DNA of 64,000 nucleotides from Rikenellaceae bacterium (GCA_015059945.1 SUZJ01000005.1:124001-188000); one strand, 5' to 3'; counted from the stretch's first letter, positions 1-7,756 are shown. A program made the numbers and translations. The notes: generated from the letters alone by a model not told the origin.

Positions 1-1749
1 GCTTATGAGACCGACGCAGACCTCTACGGTCAGCTTGGTAAAGAGGGCGCAGCCGCCGAGTATGACAAATCGCTTCTGAACATCCAGAACGGTGAGGTGG
101 TTGAGGGTACCGTAATCTCGATCAACAAACGCGAGGTAGTCGTAAACGTAGGCTACAAATCGGACGGTATCATCCCCGTAACCGAGTTCCGCTACAACCC
201 CGAGCTCGCAATCGGCGAGAAAGTTGAGGTTTACGTAGAGAACGCCGAGGACAAAAAAGGTCAGCTCATCCTTTCGCACAAGAAAGCTCGTCAGCTCAAG
301 AGCTGGGACCGCGTTAATCAGGCTTTGGAGAACGACGAGATCATCAAAGGCTTTATCAAATGCCGCACTAAGGGCGGTATGATCGTTGATGTATTCGGCA
401 TCGAGGCATTCTTGCCCGGTAGCCAGATCGACGTTAAGCCTATCCGCGATTACGATATTTACGTAGAGAAAACTATGGAGTTCAAGGTTGTTAAAATCAA
501 CCAGGAGTTCCGCAATGTTGTTGTTTCGCACAAGGCTCTCATCGAGGCCGAGCTCGAGCAGCAGAAACAGGAGATTATGTCGCGCCTGGAGAAAGGTCAG
601 ATTCTCGAGGGTACCGTTAAGAACATCACTTCGTACGGTGTATTCGTTGACCTCGGTGGCGTAGACGGTCTGATTCACATCACCGACCTCAGCTGGGGCC
701 GCGTAAACCACCCCGAGGAGATCGTTGCTCTCGACCAGAAGATCAACGTCGTTATCCTCGACTTCGACGACCAGAAGAAACGTATCGCTCTGGGTCTGAA
801 ACAGCTCTCGGCTCACCCCTGGGAGGCTCTGGATGCAGACCTGAAAGTGGGCGACAAAGTTAATGGTAAGGTTGTTATGATGTACGACTACGGTGCATTC
901 GTAGAGGTTGCACCTGGTGTTGAGGGTCTGATCCACGTTTCGGAGATGTCGTGGAACCAGCACCTCCGCTCGGCTCAGGAGTTTATGAAAGTGGGCGACG
1001 AGATCGAGGCAGTAGTTCTGACTCTCGACCGCGAGGAGCGCAAGATGTCGCTCGGTATCAAACAGCTCACCAGCGATCCTTGGGAGTCGATCGAGGAGCG
1101 TTACCCCATCGGTTCGCGCCACACCGCTAAGGTTCGCAACTTCACCAACTTCGGTATCTTCGTTGAGATTGCAGAGGGTATCGACGGTCTGGTACACATC
1201 AGCGACCTGAGCTGGACCAAGAAGATCAAACACCCCGCAGAGCTGACTCAGCTGGGCGCAGATATCGACGTTATCGTTCTGGGTATCGACAAAGAGAACC
1301 GTCGTCTGAGCTTGGGCCACAAACAGCTCGAGGAGAACCCCTGGAACGAGTTCGAGGCTAAATACTCGGTTGACTCGGTACACGAGGGTAAGGTAATCGA
1401 GGTTAACGAGAAGGGTGCAGTAGTTGCTCTGGCAGAGAATGTTGAGGGCTTCGCTCCTGCAAAACAGATCGTTAAAGAGGACGGCACCACCGCCAAAGTA
1501 GGTGATGTTCTGCCCTTCAAGGTTGTTGAGTTCTCGAAAGTAACCAAACACATCAGCTTGTCGCACACCCGCATCTTCGAGGAGGCTAAACGCGCCGAGG
1601 AGAACGCTGCTAAGGCTGAGAAACGTGCTGCTGCTGAGGCTACCAAATCGACCATCAAGAAGGTGAACGCTTCGGTTGAGAAGACCACCCTTGGTGATAT
1701 CGCAGGTCTGGCCGAACTGAAAGCTAAGTTGGAGGCTGAGGAGAAATAG
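1..1749 (+). CDS. rpsA: 30S ribosomal protein S1 (5' end outside window)
   Basis: RNA-binding protein of the small ribosomal subunit that helps bring mRNA to the ribosome. The frame is open from base 1, so the ORF track start (a GTG at 97) is only an internal codon and the true start lies upstream. The 582-residue fragment contains six S1/OB-fold repeats spaced about 85 residues apart; repeats 3 to 5 are near-canonical, each with a YG/FG-V/I-FV core followed by GLIH(V/I)S-type motifs. The tail is charged and Ala/Lys/Glu-rich. Six repeats in roughly 600 residues fits Bacteroidetes RpsA. A strong terminator follows. Codon choice is strongly biased (GAG for Glu, TCG for Ser), as expected of a highly expressed gene. 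Confidence 0.96.
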   Translation, partial: AYETDADLYGQLGKEGAAAEYDKSLLNIQNGEVVEGTVISINKREVVVNVGYKSDGIIPVTEFRYNPELAIGEKVEVYVENAEDKKGQLILSHKKARQLKSWDRVNQALENDEIIKGFIKCRTKGGMIVDVFGIEAFLPGSQIDVKPIRDYDIYVEKTMEFKVVKINQEFRNVVVSHKALIEAELEQQKQEIMSRLEKGQILEGTVKNITSYGVFVDLGGVDGLIHITDLSWGRVNHPEEIVALDQKINVVILDFDDQKKRIALGLKQLSAHPWEALDADLKVGDKVNGKVVMMYDYGAFVEVAPGVEGLIHVSEMSWNQHLRSAQEFMKVGDEIEAVVLTLDREERKMSLGIKQLTSDPWESIEERYPIGSRHTAKVRNFTNFGIFVEIAEGIDGLVHISDLSWTKKIKHPAELTQLGADIDVIVLGIDKENRRLSLGHKQLEENPWNEFEAKYSVDSVHEGKVIEVNEKGAVVALAENVEGFAPAKQIVKEDGTTAKVGDVLPFKVVEFSKVTKHISLSHTRIFEEAKRAEENAAKAEKRAAAEATKSTIKKVNASVEKTTLGDIAGLAELKAKLEAEEK

Positions 1750-1777
1750 TCCGCCAAGCGAACAAGCATAAACAAGA

Positions 1778-1819
1778 AGAGGGCTTGCATCAGAACGATG
1801 CAAGCCCTCTTTGCTTTTT
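1778..1819 (+). terminator. Intrinsic terminator of rpsA
   Basis: A 14-bp perfect stem (AGAGGGCTTGCATC and its complement) with a 5-nt loop is followed by a T-rich tract. It begins 28 bp after the rpsA stop codon. Confidence 0.9.
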
Positions 1820-1922
1820 GTCTGCCGACAAACTACGCCCAAAGATATACACACGCCCCCGTCACCACACGCCTACTTCCGCCAGCAATGCTGTCGCAGG
1901 ATTGGGTGTGGCCTTCGGCCAT

Positions 1923-2122
1923 ACAGACCTCTCCGCCACGTTGGGGCACCTCTCCTAACTCAGGAGAGGAGTTGTTGTGGTGCTAAACTTTGGCGGTGGT
2001 TAATGGGATACCCACAACCACTCTCCCCCTAAGAGCCCCACCACCACTCTCCCCCTGAGTTAGGGGGAGTGGCCGCAGGCCGAGGAGGTCTGTAAAGAAG
2101 GCTGACCGCTGACTGCTAAAAC
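1923..2122. repeat. Long intergenic repeat, copy A
   Basis: This block runs from an ACAGACCTCTCC motif to a GACTGCTAAAAC motif and is nearly repeated at 2562-2735. A stretch of about 75 bp (from CACCTCTCCTAACTCAGG to CCACTCTCCCCCT) is identical in both copies. It contains nested palindromes built on CTCTCCTAACTCAGGAGAG and CTCCCCCTGAGTTAGGGGGAG. Copy A carries an extra short insertion (AGAGCCCCACCACC) compared with copy B. The rest of 1820-2195 shows no convincing gene; the short ORFs in the track here are encoded by the repeat. Confidence 0.85.
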
Positions 2123-2195
2123 AACCTCTCTCCCCTTTGGTGTGGCAACTTTTTTGCGAAAAAGTGATTTTTTTTGATTTTTTTTTGCAAAAAGT

Positions 2196-2226
2196 TTTGG
2201 AGGTTTGGATTTTTGCTCTATCTTTG
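2196..2226 (+). promoter_or_regulatory. Bacteroidetes-type promoter for tRNA-Glu
   Basis: A TTTG -33 element (2196-2199), a 19-nt spacer and a TATCTTTG -7 element (2219-2226) match the Bacteroidetes sigma-ABfr consensus. The tRNA begins 21 nt after the -7 box. Confidence 0.85.
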
Positions 2227-2246
2227 CACCACCAAAACGGAACAAT

Positions 2247-2321
2247 GCTCGGTTCGTCTAGCTGGTCCAGGACGCAAGATTCTCATTCTTGAAATCATGG
2301 GTTCGAATCCCATACCGAGTA
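2247..2321 (+). tRNA. tRNA-Glu (anticodon CTC)
   Basis: The cloverleaf can be folded by eye. The acceptor GCTCGGT pairs with ACCGAGT (one G-U pair), the D arm contains AGCTGGT, the anticodon stem is CAAGA/TCTTG with loop TTCTCAT, and the T arm is ATGGG-TTCGAAT-CCCAT. Anticodon CTC reads GAG. CCA is not encoded. Many genes in this window use GAG heavily for Glu, which fits a dedicated CTC isoacceptor. Confidence 0.93.
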
Positions 2322-2467
2322 CAACGAAAGTTTTTGACAGCGACCGCCTAAATAGGCGGTCGTTTTTTTTGTTTGGTAATACTGCACGAGCCTGCTCGTA
2401 AGCAGTATTGCCAAACAAAAAAAGACCACACCCTTTGGGTGATGTAGTCGAAAATCTTTCGTTGTAC
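2319..2467. repeat. 149-bp nested palindrome abutting tRNA-Glu
   Basis: The block is symmetric about position 2393. The outer arms are GTACAACGAAAG and CTTTCGTTGTAC. The inner arms are a run of T plus GTTTGGTAATACTGC and GCAGTATTGCCAAAC plus a run of A (one wobble), with an innermost ACGAGC/GCTCGT. The left arm holds a terminator hairpin. The left outer arm begins inside the tRNA 3' end. Confidence 0.8.
2341..2370 (+). terminator. Intrinsic terminator of tRNA-Glu
   Basis: CGACCGCCTA and TAGGCGGTCG form a hairpin followed by eight T residues, 19 bp downstream of the tRNA. Confidence 0.88.
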
Positions 2468-2561
2468 AGCTCCCCCACCAGCGGATCACCAACCGCCGTA
2501 GGCGGTGCAGTAATCCCATACTTTTACCTTGCGACAAACGTGGTGTGGGCGCTACCATTTT

Positions 2562-2735
2562 ACAGACCTCTCCGTCGCTTCGCGCCACCTCTCCTAACTC
2601 AGGAGAGGAGTTGTTGTGGTGCTAAACTTTGGCGGTGGTTAATGGGATACCCACAACCACTCTCCCCCTGAGTTAGGGGGAGTGGCCGTAGGCCGAGGAG
2701 GTCTGTCAAGAAGGCTGAATGCTGATAGCTAAAAC
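2562..2735. repeat. Long intergenic repeat, copy B
   Basis: Second copy of the repeat at 1923-2122, in the same orientation. With copy A it brackets tRNA-Glu and the palindrome. Copy B lacks the small insertion of copy A. The sequence between the palindrome and copy B (2468-2561) shows no gene. Confidence 0.85.
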
Positions 2736-2783
2736 ACACGCCCCCGCCCTTTGGGCACCCCCTCTAACTTAGAGGGGGATTTA
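2735..2783. repeat. REP-like element ACACACGCCCCCGC...
   Basis: An ACACACGCCCCCGCCC lead, a small CCCTTTGGG hairpin, then CCCCCTCTAACTTAGAGGGGG, itself a perfect palindromic hairpin. Closely related copies occur at 12481-12530, 13290-13334 and 26647-26690, and a partial copy near 26787. Confidence 0.8.
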
Positions 2784-2880
2784 TCCTATATATCCTATTT
2801 GTCTTATAAATCATATAAGAGCAATAGGAGAGATAAGAGTTATAGGATTTTCTTTAATGCCCCTAATGCCCTTAATTATA
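2782..2880. repeat. Degenerate 9-bp tandem array
   Basis: The sequence reads as consecutive 9-mers: TATCCTATA, TATCCTATT, TGTCTTATA, AATCATATA, AGAGCAATA, GGAGAGATA, AGAGTTATA, then TTAATGCCC and CTAATGCCC. No coding potential is evident; the 73-aa ORF listed here is repeat-encoded. Confidence 0.7.
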
Positions 2881-2930
2881 TAAATATATGGTATGGGGTG
2901 GGCAAAAAGCAACAAATTTGGATAGGGAAT

Positions 2931-2960
2931 TTTGCATTTAGGATTTTATTTGTATATTTG
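2931..2960 (+). promoter_or_regulatory. Predicted promoter of rpmI-rplT
   Basis: TTTG at 2931-2934 and TATATTTG at 2953-2960, with an 18-nt spacer. The -7 box ends 33 bp before the rpmI ATG. In many bacteria infC precedes this pair; here it does not, so the pair seems to have its own promoter. Confidence 0.7.
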
Positions 2961-2993
2961 CAGGCTGTTTAACCAATTAAATTTTTATCGAAA

Positions 2994-3188
2994 ATGCCAA
3001 AAATGAAAACTAACGCCGGCGCAAAGAAGCGTTTTGATTTCACCGGCACAGGAAAAATCAAGAGGAAACACGCTTACCACAGCCACATCCTCACCAAAAA
3101 ATCTACAAAACGTAAACGTAACCTGGATTACTCGGCTATCGTAACTCCCGCCGATGCAGCCAAGTTGCGCAAGCTCCTCGTTAAGTAA
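2994..3188 (+). CDS. rpmI: 50S ribosomal protein L35
   Basis: Small basic protein of the large ribosomal subunit. It has 64 residues, the usual L35 length, and opens with the typical [14 protein letters not shown] motif followed by the [15 protein letters not shown] region and a C-terminal RKLLVK-type tail. It is followed after 99 bp by rplT, the conserved L35-L20 pair. The start is fixed by the conserved N-terminus. Confidence 0.97.
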   Translation: MPKMKTNAGAKKRFDFTGTGKIKRKHAYHSHILTKKSTKRKRNLDYSAIVTPADAAKLRKLLVK

Positions 3189-3287
3189 TTAACCCGTAGA
3201 GCACATTGTTAAACCAAAGAGAGAATTAGCCCCGAAGAGGGGGAGAGAATCCCTCCGCTAATCTTTCGATTAAAACTTTAATTTTTT

Positions 3288-3632
3288 ATGCCAAGATCAG
3301 TAAATGCTGTTGCATCGAGAGCACGCAGAAAAAGAGTTTTAAAGCTTGCCAAAGGTAACTTTGGTTCAAGGGGAAACGTCTGGACAGTTGCCAAAAATAC
3401 TGTCGAGAAAGGCTTGCAGTTCGCCTATCGTAACCGCAAAGAGAAGAAGAGGAATTACCGCAGCTTGTGGATCCAGCGTATCAACGCTGCCGCTCGTATG
3501 CACGGTTTGACCTATTCGGAATTTATGGGTAAATGCCACGCTAAGGGTATCGAGATGAACCGTAAGGTTCTGGCCGACCTGGCGATGAATCACCCTCAGG
3601 CTTTCGAGAAAATTGTTAATACGGTTAAATAG
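3288..3632 (+). CDS. rplT: 50S ribosomal protein L20
   Basis: Assembly-initiating 23S rRNA-binding protein of the large subunit. The 114 residues carry the L20 signature: [23 protein letters not shown] at the N-terminus, then [24 protein letters not shown] and GLTYSEFM. Length matches the family. It lies 99 bp after rpmI with no terminator between them, so the two are probably co-transcribed. A hairpin plus T tract follows. Confidence 0.97.
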   Translation: MPRSVNAVASRARRKRVLKLAKGNFGSRGNVWTVAKNTVEKGLQFAYRNRKEKKRNYRSLWIQRINAAARMHGLTYSEFMGKCHAKGIEMNRKVLADLAMNHPQAFEKIVNTVK

Positions 3633-3658
3633 TTTGCACCCGATGGTGTGAACTGACG

Positions 3659-3696
3659 GAGAGAGTGCCCCAAAAGGGCGCTCTCTCTTATTTTTG
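3659..3696 (+). terminator. Intrinsic terminator of rpmI-rplT
   Basis: GAGAGAGTGCCC and GGGCGCTCTCTC form a 12-bp stem (one G-U pair) with loop CAAAA, followed by TTATTTTT. Confidence 0.9.
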
Positions 3697-3718
3697 CAGA
3701 CAGACCTAAGTCTGATAT

Positions 3719-3772
3719 AAGGTCATTAAGGACCTTAAGGTCTTTAAGGGCATTAGTGGCTTTAAGGTCATT
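3719..3772. repeat. 9-bp tandem array (AAGGTCATT type)
   Basis: Six consecutive 9-mers are visible: AAGGTCATT, AAGGACCTT, AAGGTCTTT, AAGGGCATT, AGTGGCTTT, AAGGTCATT. Related arrays occur at 7818-7880, 12614-12649 and 61302-61370. Confidence 0.85.
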
Positions 3773-3819
3773 GCTGTCCACTAATCGCAACTATGGAGAA
3801 CACTTTTGGGAAAAATTTG

Positions 3820-3827
3820 TATATTTG
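3820..3827 (+). promoter_or_regulatory. -7 box upstream of glsA-like gene
   Basis: TATATTTG lies 40 bp before the ATG at 3868. No TTTG is present at the ideal 19-nt spacing, so this is a single-element prediction. Confidence 0.45.
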
Positions 3828-3867
3828 TAGGCAGCAAGCAAACACACACTAACACACGCTTTGAAAT

Positions 3868-4674
3868 ATGAAGAGAGTAGATGTTGAGGAGGTATTGGCA
3901 CAAAAGGCTCCCAAATTGGCCCGACGTGTGCCACGCTTTCTGATTAACTATCTGAAAAAAATCGTTCACCAAGACGAGATAAACGAGATTCTGACCAACT
4001 TTGGCCCTCTGGACCCCATAGAGTTTATTCGCAAGGCGCTCGACTATATGGGCGTGAGCTACTATGCCGAGGGTTTGGAGAATATCGAGCCCGGGCATCG
4101 CTATCTCTTTGCAGGCAACCACCCCTTTGGTGGTATGGACGGACTGATGGTTGCTGAGAGGGTGTCGTCGAAGTTGGGCGATGTTAGGTCGGTGAGCAAC
4201 GATATCCTGATGGTCATTGAGCCCCTGAGGCCCATTCTACTGCCTGTGAACAAGCACGGCCGTCAGTCGCGCGAGGGTGCCAAGATTTTCGACGAGTGCT
4301 TTGCATCCGACGTGCCCATCCAGACCTTCCCTGCGGGCCTCTGCTCGCGCAAGATTAAGGGTGTGGTTACTGACTTGGAGTGGAAGACCAACTTTGTGAA
4401 GAAAGCCATTCAGTATGAGCGCGATGTGGTGCCCGTACACACCGAGGGCCACCTCTCTAAGCGCTTCTACCGCATACACCGTTTTCGCCAGATTTTCGGC
4501 ATCAAGGCCAACATAGAGATGCTCTACTTGGTAGACGAGATGTTCCGCCAGAAGGGCAAAAACTTCAAGGTGTCGTTTGGCAAGCCCATCAGTTATCTTG
4601 AGCTGAAAGAGATGGGCAACTATCGCCAGATGACCGAGTATGTGAGGAGCAAGGTCTACGAATTGGCAAATTAG
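3868..4674 (+). CDS. glsA: PlsC-like acyltransferase, glycine-lipid O-acyltransferase (GlsA-like)
   Basis: Predicted membrane-associated O-acyltransferase, 268 aa. The acyltransferase active-site region is NHPFGGMDG, about residue 89, an H-x5-D variant seen in the Bacteroidetes hemolysin/ornithine-lipid-like subgroup rather than the usual H-x4-D. A second conserved block is FPAGLCSR, about residue 153. The next gene is a GlsB-like N-acyltransferase. In Bacteroides such pairs make glycine (and derived serine) lipids: GlsB N-acylates glycine with a 3-hydroxy fatty acid and GlsA adds the second acyl chain. The substrate is inferred from this pairing; a general phosphate acyltransferase is the alternative. 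Confidence 0.78.
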   Translation: MKRVDVEEVLAQKAPKLARRVPRFLINYLKKIVHQDEINEILTNFGPLDPIEFIRKALDYMGVSYYAEGLENIEPGHRYLFAGNHPFGGMDGLMVAERVSSKLGDVRSVSNDILMVIEPLRPILLPVNKHGRQSREGAKIFDECFASDVPIQTFPAGLCSRKIKGVVTDLEWKTNFVKKAIQYERDVVPVHTEGHLSKRFYRIHRFRQIFGIKANIEMLYLVDEMFRQKGKNFKVSFGKPISYLELKEMGNYRQMTEYVRSKVYELAN

Positions 4675-4708
4675 GGCGGCAGAGTGTCGTTTTTTGCGCC
4701 TAAAAGCG

Positions 4709-4716
4709 TATCTTTG
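4709..4716 (+). promoter_or_regulatory. -7 box between glsA- and glsB-like genes
   Basis: TATCTTTG lies 45 bp before the ATG at 4762. If used, transcription would begin downstream of the longer ORF-track start at 4684, which supports 4762 as the true start. The -33 element is poor. Confidence 0.45.
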
Positions 4717-4761
4717 CCCTACGGAAACAGTATAAACAAACAGCAGAGGAGGAGAGAGAGT

Positions 4762-5847
4762 ATGAAACCAATCATTCAGCCCATACCTACCGAGGTGCTC
4801 AAAAGCGAGTTGAGGCCCGAGTTCTTCTTGCGCGAGACCAATCGTGCGGGCAACGAGATATATGTCATTACGGCTGCCGAGTGCCCCAATGTGATGAGAG
4901 AGATTGGCCGACTCAGGGAGTGGGCCTTCCGTAGCGCAGGCGGTGGCACGGGCGAAGAGGTCGATATCGACGAGCTGGACCTGGTGCCAGGTGGTTACAG
5001 CCAGTTGGTGGTGTGGGACCCCGCAGCGTGTGAGATTATTGGCGGCTACCGCTTTATTGTCTGCCACGACGAGAACGAGAGCCACCTCTCGACCGAGCAC
5101 TACTTCCGTTTCAGCGACGAGTTCCGCAAAAACTATCTGCCCTATACCATCGAGTTGGGCCGCTCGTATGTCCACCCAGCATACCAGAATACCAGAGTTA
5201 ATGCCAAGAGTCTGTATGTGATGGACAATATCTGGGACGGCTTGGGCGCAATTATCGTAAACCACCCCGAGGCCCGCTACTTCTTGGGCAAGGTTACGAT
5301 GTACACCCACTACAACGTGGAGGCTCGCAATATGCTTATGTACTTCTTGCACAAGTGGTTCCCCGCCAAGGAGGGACTGTTGGAGCCTGTGTACCCCATT
5401 GAGATGAACATCGACACCGACAAGATGAAGGAGATATTCGTGGGGGCCGACTACCGCGAGGACAACAAGATTCTGAATCGCGAGCTCAAGGCCAGGGGCG
5501 AGTTTGTACCCCCAATGATTAGCTCGTATATGAACGTGTCGCCCTCGATGATGGTCTTTGACACCGTTACCAACCCCGACTTCGGTTGTGTAGAGGAGAC
5601 GGGCATTATGGTTACCATTGGCGATATGTATCCCGACAAGACCGAGCGCCACACCAAGGGCATCACCAAGGGGGCTCAGGTGTTCCGCAGATTGTTCGAC
5701 AAGACTATGATTGCTATTGACGACGCCGTGGTCGAGCACACCATACCTGCTATGAAGGTAGCCTTGCGCAGGCGCAAGCCCGAGCGCGTGGCCCGCCAGA
5801 AACGCAGCGATGCCAAAAAGAGGGCTGCCAAAGCCAAATCCGAATAG
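4762..5847 (+). CDS. glsB: GNAT-type N-acyltransferase, glycine-lipid synthase (GlsB-like)
   Basis: Predicted N-acyltransferase that attaches a 3-hydroxyacyl chain to glycine, the first step of glycine-lipid synthesis. The 361-residue protein belongs to the hemolysin/OlsB-like acetyltransferase group: it has the PNVMREIGRLREWAFRSAGGGTG block at about residues 35-60 and an ELGRSYVHPAYQ segment at about 128. The C-terminal 25 residues are very basic (Arg/Lys-rich). ATG 4762 is preferred over the track's 4684 because family similarity begins at MKPIIQP and a GAGGAGAG ribosome site sits just upstream. It follows the O-acyltransferase gene by 87 bp. Confidence 0.82.
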   Translation: MKPIIQPIPTEVLKSELRPEFFLRETNRAGNEIYVITAAECPNVMREIGRLREWAFRSAGGGTGEEVDIDELDLVPGGYSQLVVWDPAACEIIGGYRFIVCHDENESHLSTEHYFRFSDEFRKNYLPYTIELGRSYVHPAYQNTRVNAKSLYVMDNIWDGLGAIIVNHPEARYFLGKVTMYTHYNVEARNMLMYFLHKWFPAKEGLLEPVYPIEMNIDTDKMKEIFVGADYREDNKILNRELKARGEFVPPMISSYMNVSPSMMVFDTVTNPDFGCVEETGIMVTIGDMYPDKTERHTKGITKGAQVFRRLFDKTMIAIDDAVVEHTIPAMKVALRRRKPERVARQKRSDAKKRAAKAKSE

Positions 5848-5872
5848 CCCAAGAGGGTAAACCGACATAAAA

Positions 5873-5907
5873 AAACCGAGTGCAACGTAATAAATTGCAC
5901 TCGGTTT
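5873..5907. terminator. Hairpin between glsB-like gene and porX
   Basis: AAACCGAGTGCAA and TTGCACTCGGTTT form a 13-bp perfect stem with a 9-nt loop. The plus side lacks a long T tract; the minus side would end in a T run. It probably ends transcription of the lipid genes. Confidence 0.6.
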
Positions 5908-5932
5908 GCATTATATTTATAAACCGAATTGC

Positions 5933-5940
5933 TACTTTTG
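5933..5940 (+). promoter_or_regulatory. -7 box upstream of porX
   Basis: TACTTTTG, 36 bp before the porX ATG, fits TAnnTTTG. The -33 element is not clear. Confidence 0.4.
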
Positions 5941-5976
5941 TAGAGAGATATACACACCAACCGACAAGCCAATCCT

Positions 5977-7545
5977 ATGGAGAACAACGAGGTAAACATA
6001 CTTTGGGTAGATGACGAGGTCGAGCTGCTCAAACCACACATACTCTTTTTGCAGAGCAAGGGCTACGACGTAGATACCTGCAACAACGGCTACGATGCTG
6101 TGGATATGGCCCGCTCGAAGCCCTACGACCTGATTATACTCGACGAGATGATGCCAGGTATGACGGGGCTCGAAACGCTGCCCCAGATTAAGGAGGCAAG
6201 GCCCTCGACACCAGTCATTATGGTCACCAAGAGCGAGGAGGAGAACATTATGGACAAGGCTATAGGCTCCAAGATTGCCGACTACCTGATTAAGCCCATA
6301 AACCCCAATCAGGTGCTGCTGTCGATTAAGAAAAACGTGCACCGCGAGCAACTCGTTACCGAGCAGACTACGGCCGATTACAGAGCCGAGTTTGGGCGCA
6401 TAAGCCTCTCGCTTGGCGAGGCTCGCAGCTTTGGCGACTGGTGCTCGATTTACCGCAAGCTGGTGAGCTGGGAGATGGAGCTGACCGACTCGACCGACGA
6501 GGGCATACGCGATGTGCTCAACCTGCAACAAGATGAGGCCAACAACGAGTTTGGCAAGTTCGTAAGGCGCAACTACCTCGACTGGGTGAACGCTCGCACC
6601 GACGACCGCCCCACAATGTCGCACACGCTCTTCAAAAACCGCATCATACCTCTGGTCGAGCAGGCCCGAGGGCGCAAGACTACGCTGCTGCTCATCGACA
6701 ACTTCCGCTACGACCAGTGGCGCACCATTTGGCCCCTGCTCCACTCGGCCTTTGACCTTGTGAGCGAGGAGCTCTATTGCAGCATCCTGCCCACCGCTAC
6801 TCAGTATGCCCGCAACGCCCTGTTTGCAGGACTTATGCCTCTGGCAATCGACAAGATGATGCCCGACAAGTGGCTCAACGACAACGAAGAGGGGGGCAAG
6901 AACAAGTACGAGGAGGATTTCCTGCGCCGCCAGCTCACCCGTGCGGGTAAGCAGTGGAACGTGACGTTCGACAAGCTTGTGCGCCCCGAGGCCGGCCGCA
7001 AGCTGATAGAGAACTTCGACCACGTGCGTCAGGCCGACCTGTCGGTCATTGTCTACAACTTTCTGGACATTCTCTCCCACGCCCGTACTGAGAGCGAGAT
7101 TGTGCGCGAGCTGACCGAGGAGGAGGCCGCCTTCCGCTCGCTCACGCGCTCGTGGTTTGAGTACTCCGAGCTGTTTGTGATGCTGAAAATGTTGGCCGAG
7201 GCGGGCCACAACGTCATCATCACCTCCGACCACGGCACCATCAGGGTTAACAACCCCATAAAGGTTGTGGGCGACCGAGAAACCTCGCCCAACATACGCT
7301 ACAAGACGGGGCGCAACCTGGCCTACAACGCCAAGGAGGTCTTTGAGATTACCCGCCCACAGGATGCGCAGCTGCCCCAGAGCAACCTCACGAGCAGCTA
7401 TATCTTTGCGCTGGGCAGGGACTTTATGGCCTATCCCAACAATGCCAACCAGTTCATACGTTACTATCGTGGCACCTTCCAACACGGAGGTATATCAATG
7501 GAGGAGATGTTAGTGCCATTCATCCTGCTTACCCCCAAATCCTAA
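5977..7545 (+). CDS. porX: PorX-type response regulator with PglZ phosphatase domain
   Basis: Two-component response regulator fused to an alkaline-phosphatase-superfamily (PglZ) effector. The receiver domain is about residues 5-125: acidic pair D12/D13, phosphoacceptor D56 in LDEMMPG, T84 and K106 in the YLIKP motif. After a helical linker the PglZ domain carries LLLIDNFRYDQWR near residue 235 and an ITSDHGTI metal-site motif near 410, and ends with a GGISMEEMLVPFI motif. At 522 aa it matches PorX length. In Porphyromonas and Flavobacterium PorX works with PorY to control type IX secretion; many Bacteroidales keep PorX without that system. No partner kinase or T9SS gene lies in the window, so its regulon here is unknown. 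Confidence 0.9.
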   Translation: MENNEVNILWVDDEVELLKPHILFLQSKGYDVDTCNNGYDAVDMARSKPYDLIILDEMMPGMTGLETLPQIKEARPSTPVIMVTKSEEENIMDKAIGSKIADYLIKPINPNQVLLSIKKNVHREQLVTEQTTADYRAEFGRISLSLGEARSFGDWCSIYRKLVSWEMELTDSTDEGIRDVLNLQQDEANNEFGKFVRRNYLDWVNARTDDRPTMSHTLFKNRIIPLVEQARGRKTTLLLIDNFRYDQWRTIWPLLHSAFDLVSEELYCSILPTATQYARNALFAGLMPLAIDKMMPDKWLNDNEEGGKNKYEEDFLRRQLTRAGKQWNVTFDKLVRPEAGRKLIENFDHVRQADLSVIVYNFLDILSHARTESEIVRELTEEEAAFRSLTRSWFEYSELFVMLKMLAEAGHNVIITSDHGTIRVNNPIKVVGDRETSPNIRYKTGRNLAYNAKEVFEITRPQDAQLPQSNLTSSYIFALGRDFMAYPNNANQFIRYYRGTFQHGGISMEEMLVPFILLTPKS

Positions 7546-7589
7546 AAAAACGCAAAGAAAGAGCGACTGCTGCGTTACGCTTCAAAAAA

Positions 7590-7632
7590 ATGCCCCTCAT
7601 TTACGTCTTGTAAACTGCGGGGCATTTTTTTT
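7590..7632 (+). terminator. Terminator of porX
   Basis: ATGCCCC and GGGGCAT with internal TTTAC/GTAAA pairing form a hairpin flanked by A and T runs, so it could act in both directions. Confidence 0.8.
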
Positions 7633-7756
7633 CGCAAGCCTTGCATTCATCTCTTTCTTTGTGTTTTTTACCGCTCCCGAAGCTACGGCGTCGCTTTTTT
7701 GTGCGCCTTGTACTCGCCTAATTATTTGCGTTTTTTTGTGTCTAACGTCGAGCGCC

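Noticed and set aside
2174-2401. 75-aa plus-strand ORF over tRNA-Glu
   Set aside because: It spans the promoter, tRNA and terminator and has no protein features.
4237-5868. 543-aa minus-strand ORF opposite the glsA/glsB-like genes
   Set aside because: Shadow of two well-supported genes. The protein is His/Leu/Val-rich with no domain pattern.
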